A DNA stretch of 64,000 bases from Rubripirellula amarantea (GTDB lineage: Bacteria; Planctomycetota; Planctomycetia; Pirellulales; Pirellulaceae), in contig NZ_SJPI01000003.1 of NCBI RefSeq assembly GCF_007859865.1, positions 868,001-932,000 on the forward strand. Direction: 5' to 3'. The notes under the pieces were generated by a model, which worked only from the letters and a program-made list of their open reading frames with translations, was not told the origin of the DNA and made no database searches. The translations under genes and the position numbers were made by a program. This document shows, piece by piece, positions 29,217-39,500 of this stretch. Each line of letters begins with the position of its first letter. Positions within the stretch are counted from its first letter, which is position 1.

Positions 29217-29602
29217 AAAAGCTCACGCTCGTAGCGGAATCAGTCGCGAAAGTGCAGACTGGGGGACACTGAAAGCGAACAAGGAGCAACTCACTCGCGA
29301 AGTCGTCAAGCCTGGGCGTCGATCATGCCAAGATTACCCTGCCTTTCCCACGTTTAGTCAGTAGCAAACGAGGACTATTAGGAATCTAGCTAAGAGCTAT
29401 CGACACTAAAGGATTGCTTCAACGTTTCAGATTAGTTGACGTTCGTACGTTCGTTGATTCAAAAGGCCTACCGAAACAGATCGTTTCAAAGTGCCGTCCG
29501 CACGGTTGACCGCACCGTCAAAATTAGCACGAACGAATTATCTGATATCTACATTCTCGTTCTTCTCTGCCATCATCACTCATCGACGAACCACTAGATT
29601 CC
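29217..29602. other. Gene-free divergent spacer
   Basis: Lies between the divergently oriented cyclophilin and phosphodiesterase genes, so it should contain both promoters. No convincing -35/-10 pair, repeat or RNA structure was found by eye. Confidence 0.6.
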
Positions 29603-30409
29603 ATGAAAATACTGTTCTTAGGAGACCTAGTGGGAAAACCAGGCTTCACAGCTGCGGTTAAGAAGGTCCCGGCTCTGCGTAAGGAATTGTCGCTCGATGC
29701 CGTTGTGGTAAATGCAGAAAACGCCGCCGATGGCTCCGGTCTAACGCCTCGACAATTCCAACGCCTAACCGACGCCGGCGTGGATGCAATCACCATGGGT
29801 GACCACATCTACAAAAACAAAGATATCATCGAGGTGCTGGCGAAAAGTTCCCGGATAGTCAAACCCGCAAACTATCCATTGGATTCTCCCGGACGCTGCT
29901 GGACAATTGTGGATACCGAAGCTGGGCCTCTGGTGGTCATCTCGATAATGGGACGCGTGTTCATGCGCCCAGTCGACTGTCCCTTTGACGCTCTAGATCG
30001 CGTGCTCGCGGAAGTATCCGCGGATGATCGATTCCAGGGGACGGCAACCGGCGGTCCACCGCCAATCCTGGTAGACGTGCATGCCGAGGCGACGAGCGAC
30101 AAACAAGTTCTAGGTCGATACCTCGATGGAAAAGTCACCGCGGTGCTCGGAACCCATACACATGTCCCGACTGCGGATGCAACTGTACTGCCGGGCGGTA
30201 CAGCGTTTCAGTGCGATGTAGGGATGTGCGGTCCATACGAAAGCATCATCGGACGCGACATCAGTCGAGTGATGAGTACGTCGAGAACGTTTGAACCAAC
30301 TCACTTCTATGTAGCCACTCAAGACGTACGACTTTGCGGTGCAATTGTCGAAAGCAATCCACAGGGCTTGGCTACCTCGATTGTGCGTTTCGAACAGAAG
30401 ATCAAGTAG
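29603..30409 (+). CDS. YmdB-type (TIGR00282) metallophosphoesterase
   Basis: A 268-residue cytoplasmic enzyme with the metal-binding motifs of the YmdB family: FLGDLVGKPG, NAENAADGSGL, ITMGDHIYKN, VDVHAEATSDK and GTHTHVPTADA, followed by DVGMCGPYES. In Bacillus the homologue hydrolyses cyclic 2',3'- and 3',5'-nucleotides and influences biofilm and sporulation choices. Starts at ATG 29603. No rny (RNase Y) gene, its common neighbour elsewhere, is present here. Confidence 0.93.
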   Translation: MKILFLGDLVGKPGFTAAVKKVPALRKELSLDAVVVNAENAADGSGLTPRQFQRLTDAGVDAITMGDHIYKNKDIIEVLAKSSRIVKPANYPLDSPGRCWTIVDTEAGPLVVISIMGRVFMRPVDCPFDALDRVLAEVSADDRFQGTATGGPPPILVDVHAEATSDKQVLGRYLDGKVTAVLGTHTHVPTADATVLPGGTAFQCDVGMCGPYESIIGRDISRVMSTSRTFEPTHFYVATQDVRLCGAIVESNPQGLATSIVRFEQKIK

Positions 30410-30552
30410 CTGCGAAGCGGTGGACCAACGGAAGGGTGCCAATGCCTCCATCGAAACCCATTCAACAGCGAGCTAACGGCCACAAAGGGCCTGCTGACCA
30501 CCCCCTATCAAGAGCAGTGGACAAATCGCTTAGAAAAGACGTCAAAGCATGC

Positions 30553-30579
30553 GATATTTGGCAGATAATGCCAAATATC
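30553..30579 (+). promoter_or_regulatory. Perfect 11-bp inverted repeat ahead of the first Gly-rich gene
   Basis: GATATTTGGCA (30553-30563) and TGCCAAATATC (30569-30579) flank the 5-base loop GATAA. There is no T-run, so a terminator is unlikely. It lies 88 bases before the ATG at 30667 and could be an operator or a 5' UTR hairpin. Confidence 0.5.
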
Positions 30580-30666
30580 TGGATGAAAGGGACTGGCCTC
30601 ACTGCTTACCTATCTTTACTATAGACCTACTATCTATGGACTCAGAATTACTCCGAGAGGTTTCCC

Positions 30667-31923
30667 ATGCGACGTATCACTTCATTCATTTGCTCCGCTA
30701 TTATTCTGCTGACATGTACGTCAGCGCAAGCTGTCGACACACCCTCAAGCGACCAAAGCCAAGTGGTTAATCACTTGACGATGAATCAGTGGGTCCGCCT
30801 TACAGCGGACGGTAATCTGAGCGGTCGAGTTTTCCTGCCTAAGTCAGGCGGTCAGTCGGAAGCTCTCGAAAATGTCTCGGTCGCAGTCCTTGCCCGTGAC
30901 GGTGAAGTCCTCCGCGCTAAGACGGACAGTGAAGGCCGGTTCGAAATCGAGGACATCAAGAGTGGTGTCTATGCACTAACCGCTCGTGGCAAAGACGTGT
31001 TCGCATGCTGTGCTATGCACGTCGTTGATTCACAACAAGCCGAAACAATTGACTTCCCACAAGTGGCTGACATCGCAATGGCGAACGTCGACTACACCGT
31101 TGTGAACACTGCGGTGATTCGATACCTGCCACCAACTGTCAAGCAACAGAACGTGAACTTCCAAGAACTCAACTTTAATGGGTTGAAGGACCGCGTTTGT
31201 GGTCAGGACTTGTTCCGCGTCGCTCAAGCAGGCAACGGCATGAAGGGTCATCTTCACGTTGCTGGTGCCGTTTCCGATGAACTTTCCGGTGCTGGGATGA
31301 CCAATGTCTTCCTGTTTAAGGATGCCATGGAAATCGACCGTACACTCAGTGGCGATAGTGGCGAGTTTGAATTCGAAACTGTCGAGCCTGGCTTTTATTC
31401 GTTGCTTGCCATTGGTCCAAACGGTATTGGCTTAATCGGCTTTGAGCTTGTTGACGCAACTGAGCTTCAAGCAACCGCATCATCCAACGTTGGAACCGAC
31501 GGAACTCAATTGGTTGGTTTCGGGCACCATCGCAAGAATTGCTGCAACTGCTGCACCGAGTTTGCTATGCAAATTGCTCCTATGCCAGAAGTTTGCAGCA
31601 TCGTCGAAGAAGTAATCATCGAGCAACCGATCGTTGAAGATGCTTGCGGCGTTTGCGGCGAAGAAATCATCGAAGGCGAATTCATTGATGGCGAAGTAAT
31701 CTTGGACAGCGGATTTGGAACGCCTCTCGCAGGTGGTGGATTCGCTCCTGGATACGGTGGCGGCTATGGTGGCGGCGGCGGATTTGGTGGCGGTGGTGGA
31801 TTCGGCGGCGGAATCGGTGGCTTGGCTGCCTTGGCTCCTCTTGCCTTGATCCCAGCACTTATCGACGACGACAACAACTCGATCCGTGCTCCGGTTATCG
31901 TTAGCCCATCCGGTGCAAACTAG
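30667..31923 (+). CDS. Gly-rich secreted protein with two carboxypeptidase-regulatory-like domains (paralogue A)
   Basis: A 418-residue protein with a signal peptide (1-22, cut after TSAQA). Two beta-sandwich domains of the carboxypeptidase regulatory-like type follow (about 48-120, GNLSGRVFLP...GRFEIEDIKSGVYALTARG; about 192-265, SGEFEFETVEPGFYSLLAIG). Then come a Cys/Glu-rich segment (290-345, with CCNCC and CGVC) and a Gly-rich run (357-386). The end is GGLAALAPLALIPAL, then DDDNN and PVIVSPS. The same end occurs in paralogue B at 44158-45393. A good GAGAGG lies 6 bases before the ATG at 30667, and a terminator follows. The function is unknown; a cell-surface role is inferred from the signal peptide and domains. 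Confidence 0.85.
   Translation: MRRITSFICSAIILLTCTSAQAVDTPSSDQSQVVNHLTMNQWVRLTADGNLSGRVFLPKSGGQSEALENVSVAVLARDGEVLRAKTDSEGRFEIEDIKSGVYALTARGKDVFACCAMHVVDSQQAETIDFPQVADIAMANVDYTVVNTAVIRYLPPTVKQQNVNFQELNFNGLKDRVCGQDLFRVAQAGNGMKGHLHVAGAVSDELSGAGMTNVFLFKDAMEIDRTLSGDSGEFEFETVEPGFYSLLAIGPNGIGLIGFELVDATELQATASSNVGTDGTQLVGFGHHRKNCCNCCTEFAMQIAPMPEVCSIVEEVIIEQPIVEDACGVCGEEIIEGEFIDGEVILDSGFGTPLAGGGFAPGYGGGYGGGGGFGGGGGFGGGIGGLAALAPLALIPALIDDDNNSIRAPVIVSPSGAN
31726..31825. repeat. Gly-codon repeat (GGA/GGC, GGT-GGC)
   Basis: Short tandem units of the type GGTGGCGGCGGATTTGGTGG encode GFGGG and GYGGG repeats. The array is purine-rich and of low complexity. A matching array lies at 44262-44330 in paralogue B on the other strand. 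Confidence 0.8.
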
Positions 31924-31983
31924 GCACCCTACGTAAGGAATCGCCATCCTGGATAGTCCTAAGGCGATTCAATACCTCTCATC

Positions 31984-32015
31984 AAACCACGGTCGTTTTC
32001 GGCCGTGGTTTTTTT
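31984..32015 (+). terminator. Rho-independent terminator of the first Gly-rich gene
   Basis: AAACCACGG (31984-31992) pairs with CCGTGGTTT (32003-32011), followed by a further run of T to 32015. It lies 61 bases after the stop and separates this gene from the ligase/dehydrogenase pair. Confidence 0.92.
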
Positions 32016-32119
32016 GTTTCGTGATTCAATGCTTCCTCTGGCCGGATGGGGGCATGATGCAATCTTCCCCAGCGTGCATAATAAGTCATTCATCCATGCA
32101 AACGAGTTGAAAGGAAACC

Positions 32120-33253
32120 ATGAGCACTGCCGATACTGCGATCAGCGACGAAGTCAAGCAAAAGGCCGCTGAGGCCAAAGATAGTCTTAATGAGCACACG
32201 CTTAAGACTGTTCATTGGCATTTCAGTGACGAAACGGGCAGCCCTTTTTGGTTGGCAAAAAAGTCAGAGCTCAAGTTTGACCCCTTGAAGGACGTTAAGA
32301 GCTTTGACGATCTGAAAAAGTTTCCTGAGTTCGAGGACGAATGGTTGAGGGGTGGCCCCGTCGATCGCTGGATCCCTAAAGGGCACCAGGGCAAGCCGAC
32401 CTACGTTTTCGAAACCGGCGGCACAACGGGAATTCCTAAGAGTCGTGTTGTGATTGAAGATCACTGGAAAGACTACGAACTCTTCAGCGACACGCTTCCC
32501 GATGAGTATTTTCCTAAGGGTTCAAATTGGCTGATGCTCGGCCCAAGCGGACCTCGTCGACTTAGATTGGCGGTTGAGCACTTGGCCCAGCACCGAGGTG
32601 GAATCTGTTTCTGCATCGACCTCGACCCACGTTGGGTTGTGAAGTTGATCAAGAAAGGCTGGATGGAACATCTTGAAGAGTACAAGAAGCATTGCGTCGA
32701 CCAAGCCGTGACGGTCCTGACGGCCGGGCACGATATTAAGTGCATGTTCGCGACTCCCAAACTTCTTGAATCGCTTGGTGAGGCGTTAGAAGAGAAGGGC
32801 ACATCGCTTCAAGAAGTGGGCATCAAAGGTATCTTCTCGGGTGGAACAGAGTTCACGCCTCAGTGGACAAAATTTTGCGTGGAAGAGATGCTTGGCGGCC
32901 CAGCGTCCGAAGGCGGCATCTACATGACGCCAACCTATGGAAACACATTGATGGGCTTGGCATGCAGCAAACCGATCACTGCTGAACAGGGCTATAAGAT
33001 TTCGTATTACGCGCCTCAACCTCGGGCGGCAACCGAAGTGGTTTCATTCGACGATTACAACCAAGTGGTAGGTTACGGTGAGACCGGTCGCGTCAAACTG
33101 TACACGCTAACGGATGAATTCTTCGTACCCGGGTTCATGGAACGTGACGAAGGTGAACGTGAAGCACCGTTTGAAACCTATCCCTGGGATGGCGTAAGCG
33201 GTGTTCGCCCATTCCACGAATTGGCAACTTCAACGACGGTTGGTGTTTACTAA
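32120..33253 (+). CDS. ANL-superfamily ligase, LuxE/phenylacetate-CoA ligase-like
   Basis: A 377-residue cytoplasmic protein. The P-loop-like motif YVFETGGTTGIPKSRV (95-110) places it in the adenylate-forming superfamily, and the later YMTPTYGNTLMGLA fits the A5 motif. Both the length (about 370) and a missing classical C-terminal subdomain are like LuxE acyl-protein synthetases. The LuxE reaction activates a fatty acid as acyl-AMP and transfers it to a Cys. The aldehyde dehydrogenase gene follows at once, matching the partner of LuxE. Not all LuxE residues can be checked by eye, so an aryl- or acyl-CoA ligase is the alternative. AAGGAAACC precedes the ATG at 32120. Confidence 0.75.
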   Translation: MSTADTAISDEVKQKAAEAKDSLNEHTLKTVHWHFSDETGSPFWLAKKSELKFDPLKDVKSFDDLKKFPEFEDEWLRGGPVDRWIPKGHQGKPTYVFETGGTTGIPKSRVVIEDHWKDYELFSDTLPDEYFPKGSNWLMLGPSGPRRLRLAVEHLAQHRGGICFCIDLDPRWVVKLIKKGWMEHLEEYKKHCVDQAVTVLTAGHDIKCMFATPKLLESLGEALEEKGTSLQEVGIKGIFSGGTEFTPQWTKFCVEEMLGGPASEGGIYMTPTYGNTLMGLACSKPITAEQGYKISYYAPQPRAATEVVSFDDYNQVVGYGETGRVKLYTLTDEFFVPGFMERDEGEREAPFETYPWDGVSGVRPFHELATSTTVGVY

Positions 33254-33322
33254 GACGAATTGCGGTCCGCTGTCAAAGCGAACTTTGTTCCTCCGCCTCC
33301 TTTCCAAGATAGATTAGAAACG

Positions 33323-34765
33323 ATGATCACACTGAGCCCGCTTCGTTGGGGTAAACCGTACGAGTCACTTGACCATACCAATGTGGTCCACTTTGACACC
33401 GGTGAGCCGATCGCCCGCATTGGAAACGTTGGCGGCGGAATTGTCGGCAAAGACATGCGTCAAGCGCACAAGGCGCGCGAAACGCTACTGCAGCATTCAA
33501 CCGACGATTTGATCGAGCGATGCAAGCGGGCCGCAGTGTTGTTCGAGTCAGCGGACCTGACCGTAGGTGACTCAACGCAATCAGTTGATCAGTTTGTGCA
33601 CCAGCAGTCCGCGAGCACCGGGTTGCCAGAGCACATGTGCCGATCAAACATGACGAAGAACAGTTTTGTTCTTAGCAACATTGATCAGATTCTTGATTGT
33701 CTTACACGGGGATTGGACCTGTCTATTCTTTCGCGTGGTTATGGCGAAGAGGGACGCGGCGTTACGGTCAGCTACCAGTGCCAAAGTCCGGTACTGGGCG
33801 CCGTCCTGCCGAATAACTCACCAGGGGTTCATACGCTTTGGCTGCCAGCGATTCCGCTTCAGATCGGCTTGGCCCTTAAGCCTGGATCGCAAGAACCTTG
33901 GACTCCTTATCGGATGGTTTCAGCTTTCATCGAAGCTGGAATTCCCAAGGAGGCTTTTGGCTTGTACCCAGGTGGTCACGACGCGGGTGGTGCGATCATG
34001 ACTAAGACGCCTCGAAGCATGATCTTTGGAAGCGCGCAAACGGTAGCGCAGCACGAAGGCAATCCGAAGGTCCAGGCTCATGGTCCCGGGTTTTCGAAAA
34101 TTTTGATCTGCGATGATGTCGTCGACGATTGGGAAAACTATCTCGACATGATGGTCGAAAGTGTTCTCAGTAACTCAGGCCGAAGTTGCATTAATTGCAG
34201 CGGCATTTGGGCGAGTCGTCATACCCGCGAAATTGCCGCGGCGATCGCTGATCGAATTGGCGAGGTCAACGTCCTTCCGCCTAGTGATCCAGATGCGGCT
34301 TTGGCTGCGTTCACGGTAAAAGCGATGGCGACTGGAACATGGTCGATGGTTGAACAAGATCTTGCGGAAAGTGGCGTCGAAGACATGACTGCTGCTTTTG
34401 GTGAGAAACTCATCGAACGAGACCATTGTGCTTATCTTCGACCGATGGTTGTTCACGCCAACTCGCCGGATCGCGCGGTCGCGGCCAAGGAGTACATGTT
34501 CCCGTTTGTCAGTGTTGTTGAATGCCCGCAAGCAGAAATGCTTAAACGGATCGGCCCGACTTTGGTGGGAACGGTGTTAACCGCCGACCAGTCGTTTATA
34601 GATGCGGCGGGCAGTTGCGTTGAGATTGACCGGTTGAATGTGGGCCCGATTCCAACAAACCGGTTGAATTGGTTGCAACCACACGAAGGGAACATCATTG
34701 AATTCTTGTTCCGTTCGCGAGCCTATCAAATGGCGGATCTGCCAGTGGCAGCGATGACTAAGTAG
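33323..34765 (+). CDS. Aldehyde dehydrogenase-fold acyl reductase, LuxC-like
   Basis: From ATG 33323 the product is 480 residues; a TTG at 33260 would add 21. Aldehyde dehydrogenase features are LPNNSPGVH (163-170), LALKPGSQEPWTP (183-195), IFGSAQTVAQ (234-243) and the catalytic Cys289 in SNSGRSCINCSG. The general-base Glu that follows the NAD fold in hydrolytic members (LELGG) is replaced: the aligned stretch reads AHGPG (252-256). Loss of that Glu is usual in enzymes that act on acyl thioesters, such as LuxC and CoA-acylating forms, and fits an acyl-to-aldehyde reduction. It is 69 bases after the ligase gene and likely cotranscribed. Confidence 0.8.
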   Translation: MITLSPLRWGKPYESLDHTNVVHFDTGEPIARIGNVGGGIVGKDMRQAHKARETLLQHSTDDLIERCKRAAVLFESADLTVGDSTQSVDQFVHQQSASTGLPEHMCRSNMTKNSFVLSNIDQILDCLTRGLDLSILSRGYGEEGRGVTVSYQCQSPVLGAVLPNNSPGVHTLWLPAIPLQIGLALKPGSQEPWTPYRMVSAFIEAGIPKEAFGLYPGGHDAGGAIMTKTPRSMIFGSAQTVAQHEGNPKVQAHGPGFSKILICDDVVDDWENYLDMMVESVLSNSGRSCINCSGIWASRHTREIAAAIADRIGEVNVLPPSDPDAALAAFTVKAMATGTWSMVEQDLAESGVEDMTAAFGEKLIERDHCAYLRPMVVHANSPDRAVAAKEYMFPFVSVVECPQAEMLKRIGPTLVGTVLTADQSFIDAAGSCVEIDRLNVGPIPTNRLNWLQPHEGNIIEFLFRSRAYQMADLPVAAMTK

Positions 34766-34926
34766 ACGCTGGAACGCGTGGATAGGAAATCGCGGAAAAC
34801 AGTTGATATCTCGGCGAAAAGATCTCGCCGTCAGCCAAAATTTCGAGGCAAACGGCAACTCGCATTAGCAGTTGCATTTCTACTGAGACCATATCGCAAG
34901 CTATAGTCGACTGTAGAGTTCTCTCG

Positions 34927-36591
34927 ATGAAGGTCCGCATAATCGCTACCACCGATAGCATCCCTCCGTCTTCCACGGATTCATCACCTCAACCGGTGAC
35001 GGGGGGCGATCGTGCGCGGTGGGCGGGAGTGCCGCCAACGCCTAAACGCGCAGAGGCACAGGAAAACTCATCGAGTGCTCAACCGGTCGAGCTTGGGGTT
35101 TCTTCCAACTCAGCTTCGCTCACGAGCGCTCCACTGAGCCAGAGAACGCGAGTTCCTGCTTTGTTGATCAGCATGATTGTACATACGTCGCTGCTTATCC
35201 TTTTGGCACTCGTCACGATTCCCAAAGGATCAGTCGTAGGCGTCAAGCTTCAGGGTCGCCAGACGGGTCCAAGCGAAACAGTCACATTGCAAGCCGTTGA
35301 TCTTGAGCAACAAGAGCTAAACCACAAGAGCCATGATACCGCGACGGTTCCTGTCGCGATTACTTTTGCGACGGACTTCAAACCTTCACTTCCGAATCCG
35401 GCCAGCGAACCTACCGAAGTGACGACTCCGCTTCCCAAAGTCGATCTATTAATCAAAGGTGGTGGCGGTGGTTCATCTGGTCAACAAGGACTCATGCAAA
35501 TCGCTACCGGTGGTGGACTGTCCGGTCGAACACCAGAACGTCGTAGCGAGCTTGCCAAGAAATACGGTGCGACGCCCGAAAGCGAAGATGCCGTCGAGGC
35601 GGCACTTGCCTACTTAGCAGCACATCAAAGACGAGACGGAAGTTGGTCCTTTGATCTTTCGAAAGATCCGTGCGATGGTAAGTGCCGTGATTCCAAGAAA
35701 AGCGGTGAAGATCCAACTCCGTCGACTGCAGCAACGGGACTCGCCCTCCTGGCGTTCTTGGGTGCCGGACACACTCATGAAAATGATGGGCCTTACACTC
35801 AAAACGTCCGCCGAGGTCTGTATTACTTGCGCGATGTCGTCTCTGAAACGGAATCAGGATTCGACTGGCAACACGGCAGCATGTACGGACATGGGATTGC
35901 TTTGATGGCGATGTCGGAAGCCATGGCAATGACGATGAACGAAAAAGAACCGTGGAATCATGAGTTCTATCAACTCGTTAGTGGCGGTACCGCGTTCTCG
36001 TGCATCGCACAGCATTCAAGCGGATCGTGGGGATACTATCCCAACAGCCCCGGCGACCTCACGGTGACCGGGTGGCAAGTCCTTTCGCTTATCGCAGCTA
36101 AGCGAAACAAGATGGTCTTGCAGACTCACACGCTTCGCGATGCCAAAGCCTTTGCACTGTCAACGTGCCCGGAGGATCGCAGGTATTGGTTTGGCTATAA
36201 AGGTCCTCCCGGACAACCAACAACAACTGCAGTGGGGCTCGCTTTAATGCTTTATTTGGGTGAGTCAATTCAGTTCACGCCGCTCAAGATCGCATTGACT
36301 GAAATGGCTGAACGCGGGCCGATGAAGACGAACGTCTATCACGATTACTACGCCACCCTCGCACTGCATCACGCTCGCCACCCCGACTGGGATCGTTGGA
36401 ACCAGCAGATGCGAGATCACCTGGTCTCCACCCAGGAGAAAACAGGCCATGAAAAAGGTTCATGGCACTTTAAAGATCGCTTCGGAGACGTTGGCGGTCG
36501 CCTTTACACGACCGCCATGTGCACGTTGACCTTAGAGGTCTACTACCGCTACTTGCCGCTCTACTCGGCAACAGACGAATTCGAGCTATAG
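34927..36591 (+). CDS. Membrane-anchored protein with prenyltransferase/squalene-cyclase-like toroid domain
   Basis: A 554-residue protein with a polar N-terminal region, one membrane helix (about 75-98, VPALLISMIVHTSLLILLALVTI), a Gly-rich spacer (about 178-195, GGGGGSSGQQGL) and an alpha-alpha toroid part (about 220-530). The toroid has VEAALAYLAAHQRRDGSWSFDL, AATGLALLAFLGAGHTHENDGPY, MYGHGIALMAMSEA and GSWGYYPNSPGD. These are repeats of the terpene cyclase/prenyltransferase fold found in many planctomycete proteins of unknown role. The DxDD motif of squalene-hopene cyclases is not seen, so it is probably not a cyclase. It is convergent with the TolC-family gene. Confidence 0.8.
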   Translation: MKVRIIATTDSIPPSSTDSSPQPVTGGDRARWAGVPPTPKRAEAQENSSSAQPVELGVSSNSASLTSAPLSQRTRVPALLISMIVHTSLLILLALVTIPKGSVVGVKLQGRQTGPSETVTLQAVDLEQQELNHKSHDTATVPVAITFATDFKPSLPNPASEPTEVTTPLPKVDLLIKGGGGGSSGQQGLMQIATGGGLSGRTPERRSELAKKYGATPESEDAVEAALAYLAAHQRRDGSWSFDLSKDPCDGKCRDSKKSGEDPTPSTAATGLALLAFLGAGHTHENDGPYTQNVRRGLYYLRDVVSETESGFDWQHGSMYGHGIALMAMSEAMAMTMNEKEPWNHEFYQLVSGGTAFSCIAQHSSGSWGYYPNSPGDLTVTGWQVLSLIAAKRNKMVLQTHTLRDAKAFALSTCPEDRRYWFGYKGPPGQPTTTAVGLALMLYLGESIQFTPLKIALTEMAERGPMKTNVYHDYYATLALHHARHPDWDRWNQQMRDHLVSTQEKTGHEKGSWHFKDRFGDVGGRLYTTAMCTLTLEVYYRYLPLYSATDEFEL

Positions 36592-36596
36592 CGAGC

Positions 36597-39500
36597 TTAT
36601 TCTTCGCTCGGTAAGTCTGTCGGCTCGAGTCCTGATTCGATCGACTCCCGGAGTGCGTCACTATCAACTTCGATGCTAGGATCGCTGAGCTCACCGATTG
36701 ATTCATTCGCTTCCAACATGCGAAGCTCATCTCCAAAATCGGTAGTTTCAAAATCAGTCGCATTGACCTCGCCAAGCACCATCGGTTCGAAGTAGACCGG
36801 TGCTTGTGGTAGCGGCCTGTTTGGCAAGCAGCATTCATTGCATGCGTTCTGCATCATGCCACCTTCGGTGGTCCCCACCAACGAGATCAGCGAATCGGAT
36901 GTCAGCTTACCCGGATCGATCCACAAACCATCCGGAGTCAATTCCATGGTTCCCAAATCGAAGTCCAGTCCTCGTCGCGTCACTTCGTAACCAACAAAGA
37001 TATCTAGCAGATCATTCTGGGCTTGAAGCAAAGCATCAAGAGCACGAATGGCGTCAATAGCAGCCGTGGGACCAGCACCTTGACCACGAGCATCATTGAG
37101 AGCACGAATGTCGGCGTTAAGTTCGATCTGCGAAGCAGCAATCCGGATAGCTTGGCGACCTAGTTCGAACGTTAAACGATTCGCTTGCAACTGGCGAACC
37201 TCGCCACGAAGCAATTGCCACAAACTGTCTTCAAACTGATAGAAATCTCGCTTGATCTGTTCGAACCGAATCAATCGTTCTCGATACGTGTTTCGTTCGG
37301 TCAACCGTGTGATAGGAGCGTCCCATTGCAGACCGATCCTTAGCTGACTTGTGCTTGACCTTAGGTCGAGCGGGTTGTTCCCGACGTTTTGCACGTCCCC
37401 GTTAACAACCAAGTCGAGCTGACTTTCCAAATCATCTGCGGCAACTTCGATCGAACGCCAAGCGTCGACGATTCTGGCTTTCGCATTGGCATAGTCTCGT
37501 CGATTGCGGCGTGCGATATAGAACGCCGTTTGCGGGTCCATTTCAACTTCCGGCAATAACAAGCTCTCGGTTCGAGCACGGGCTTGGATCAGTTGCAGTG
37601 CAAGTACGTCGTCGCCAAGGTCGGTAAGGACCTGTTGAGTCTCGAGAATAATATCGTCTCTTAACGTCTTCGCAAGCTCACGATTATTGAGCTCAGCCGC
37701 TCGTCCATCCGTGAAGCTTTCAAGGGTTGCTTGCAGCTTAGAGATTGTTTCTTCGTAGCTTTCAAATCGTTTCTCGAGCAGAACGTACGATTGCCGGAGG
37801 CCGTCACTAAGCTCGTCGAGTTCTTCGAGAGCGAAGATCGAGTCATCAATGTCTGTGACATTGAGCAACCCGCAAATGCCTTCTTTTTCCTGTTCGTAGA
37901 GATCAAGAAGTTTGACTCCGTCTCGTCGTCGTTTGGGCAATGCCTTTTCATAGGCATCGATGTCTTCTGCGATTCGCGGAATTTCTTCATCGATCAGCGT
38001 ACGATTGAATTCCTTCAAAGGTGCAATTTCGTCGCGAAGTCGCTTGAGCGTCTGTGAAATTTCCTCGGACCATTCCACTTCCGATACAGGAAGCCCCGAC
38101 TCCTCATCAATCTTGTATCGGGCAGTTTCAAACAGCTTGACGTTGAGTTCGCCCACGGAACTGCGGAGTGCACTCAGTTCCTGACGACGCGTGAGCAGTC
38201 TACGATCGATCAACTCAAATCGGTTCAAAATCGGGTCGTCAAGTCGGATACACAAGTACGGCGGCAAACCCATTGTGATCAAGAAAGCGTCGACGGATTG
38301 CTGATATGACGCCTGCTGATTGACCAGGTTTCGCTGGGCGGTCAAAAGGCTTTGCCTGGTTTGTGCCACTAGCAATCGCTGCCGAACAATTGACCCCGCA
38401 TCATCGGGAATAGTGGTGAGCAATTCGATTAGTGAATCTTCAAGAATCAATAAGTTCTCTGCTTGTCGAGCAATGTTCTCTTCGAGGTTGCGAATCCTTA
38501 GTTGGCTTTGCAGCAATCCCAAGAAACCATTTGCATTGCCGAAGCCACCTTGTCCAGCAACGTTAATGTTTAGGTTCCCGCTGGCCTCATTGACAACGGA
38601 TTGCGGCTGGCCTTCAAGTTGTCTCCCCACGGTGATGTTCAAGAAGAAACTGCGACGAAATCGTTCGAACGAGCGTACGTCCGCGAGCAAGGCGCGTTCG
38701 GCTTGAGTCAAGTCTTCCATGACCACGTCACGCCCCGCACCTCGCAGCAAAGGCTGCAGGAAGGCAAAGTCGAGCGTAGTCGATGCGGACTGAGTGTTAG
38801 GACCGCTGACGTTCCAAACGATGTTGTTCGCCAGCCCGACGATCAACTGACTGCCGCTAGCGAATCTTCGCTCAAGGGAAAAGTCGCGATTGCCAGCGGC
38901 GCTTGTACTATCCGGACCAACAGAGAAGGCAGATTGACTTCGTCCGTTAGCGCCGGATCGTCGTCTGCCGGCAAGAGTAAAGAACGTATCTGCACCACCA
39001 AAGAACTGCGTATCGAACACAAAGCGTTGGCTGCTGACGGCGAGCGCTGATAGATACAACTGCTCAATTTGTTGTTGGTATTCGGGCGAATGAAGCAACG
39101 CGATCTTGACCGAGTTTTCCATGTTGAGTGACAACACACCGTCTTCGTCCAAAGGCAAAAACTGCCACCAATCCGGACTTTCCACAGTGTTAGTAAACCC
39201 AGCCGCTTCCCACATCGGATAGCCGCGACGTCCATCGACGCACTGCATGTATTGATAGGACGCAGGATCGTCGAGCGGCATCGGTTGGAAGTCGAGGTCA
39301 AACGGATTGAACATCCGGCTGCGACGATCCACGTCGATTCGAAGCGGTTGATTCGGTGGACGTGCCACGCGCAATGCATTCTGGTCGATCAATTGATGAG
39401 CTTCCATGTCCGCCTGTTTTCGATAGTACTGGCGATGACAGCCAATCGAGCCCAGCAACATCAGGATCCCCATCAGGGCCAAAGTGATTTGCAGAACCAC

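Noticed and set aside
32120-34765. Complete bioluminescence operon
   Set aside because: No luxA/luxB-like flavin monooxygenase is present on either side; only the acid-reducing pair is similar.
34927-36591. Squalene-hopene cyclase
   Set aside because: The DxDD catalytic motif is not present and the protein has an N-terminal anchor and Gly-rich spacer; only the toroid fold is shared.
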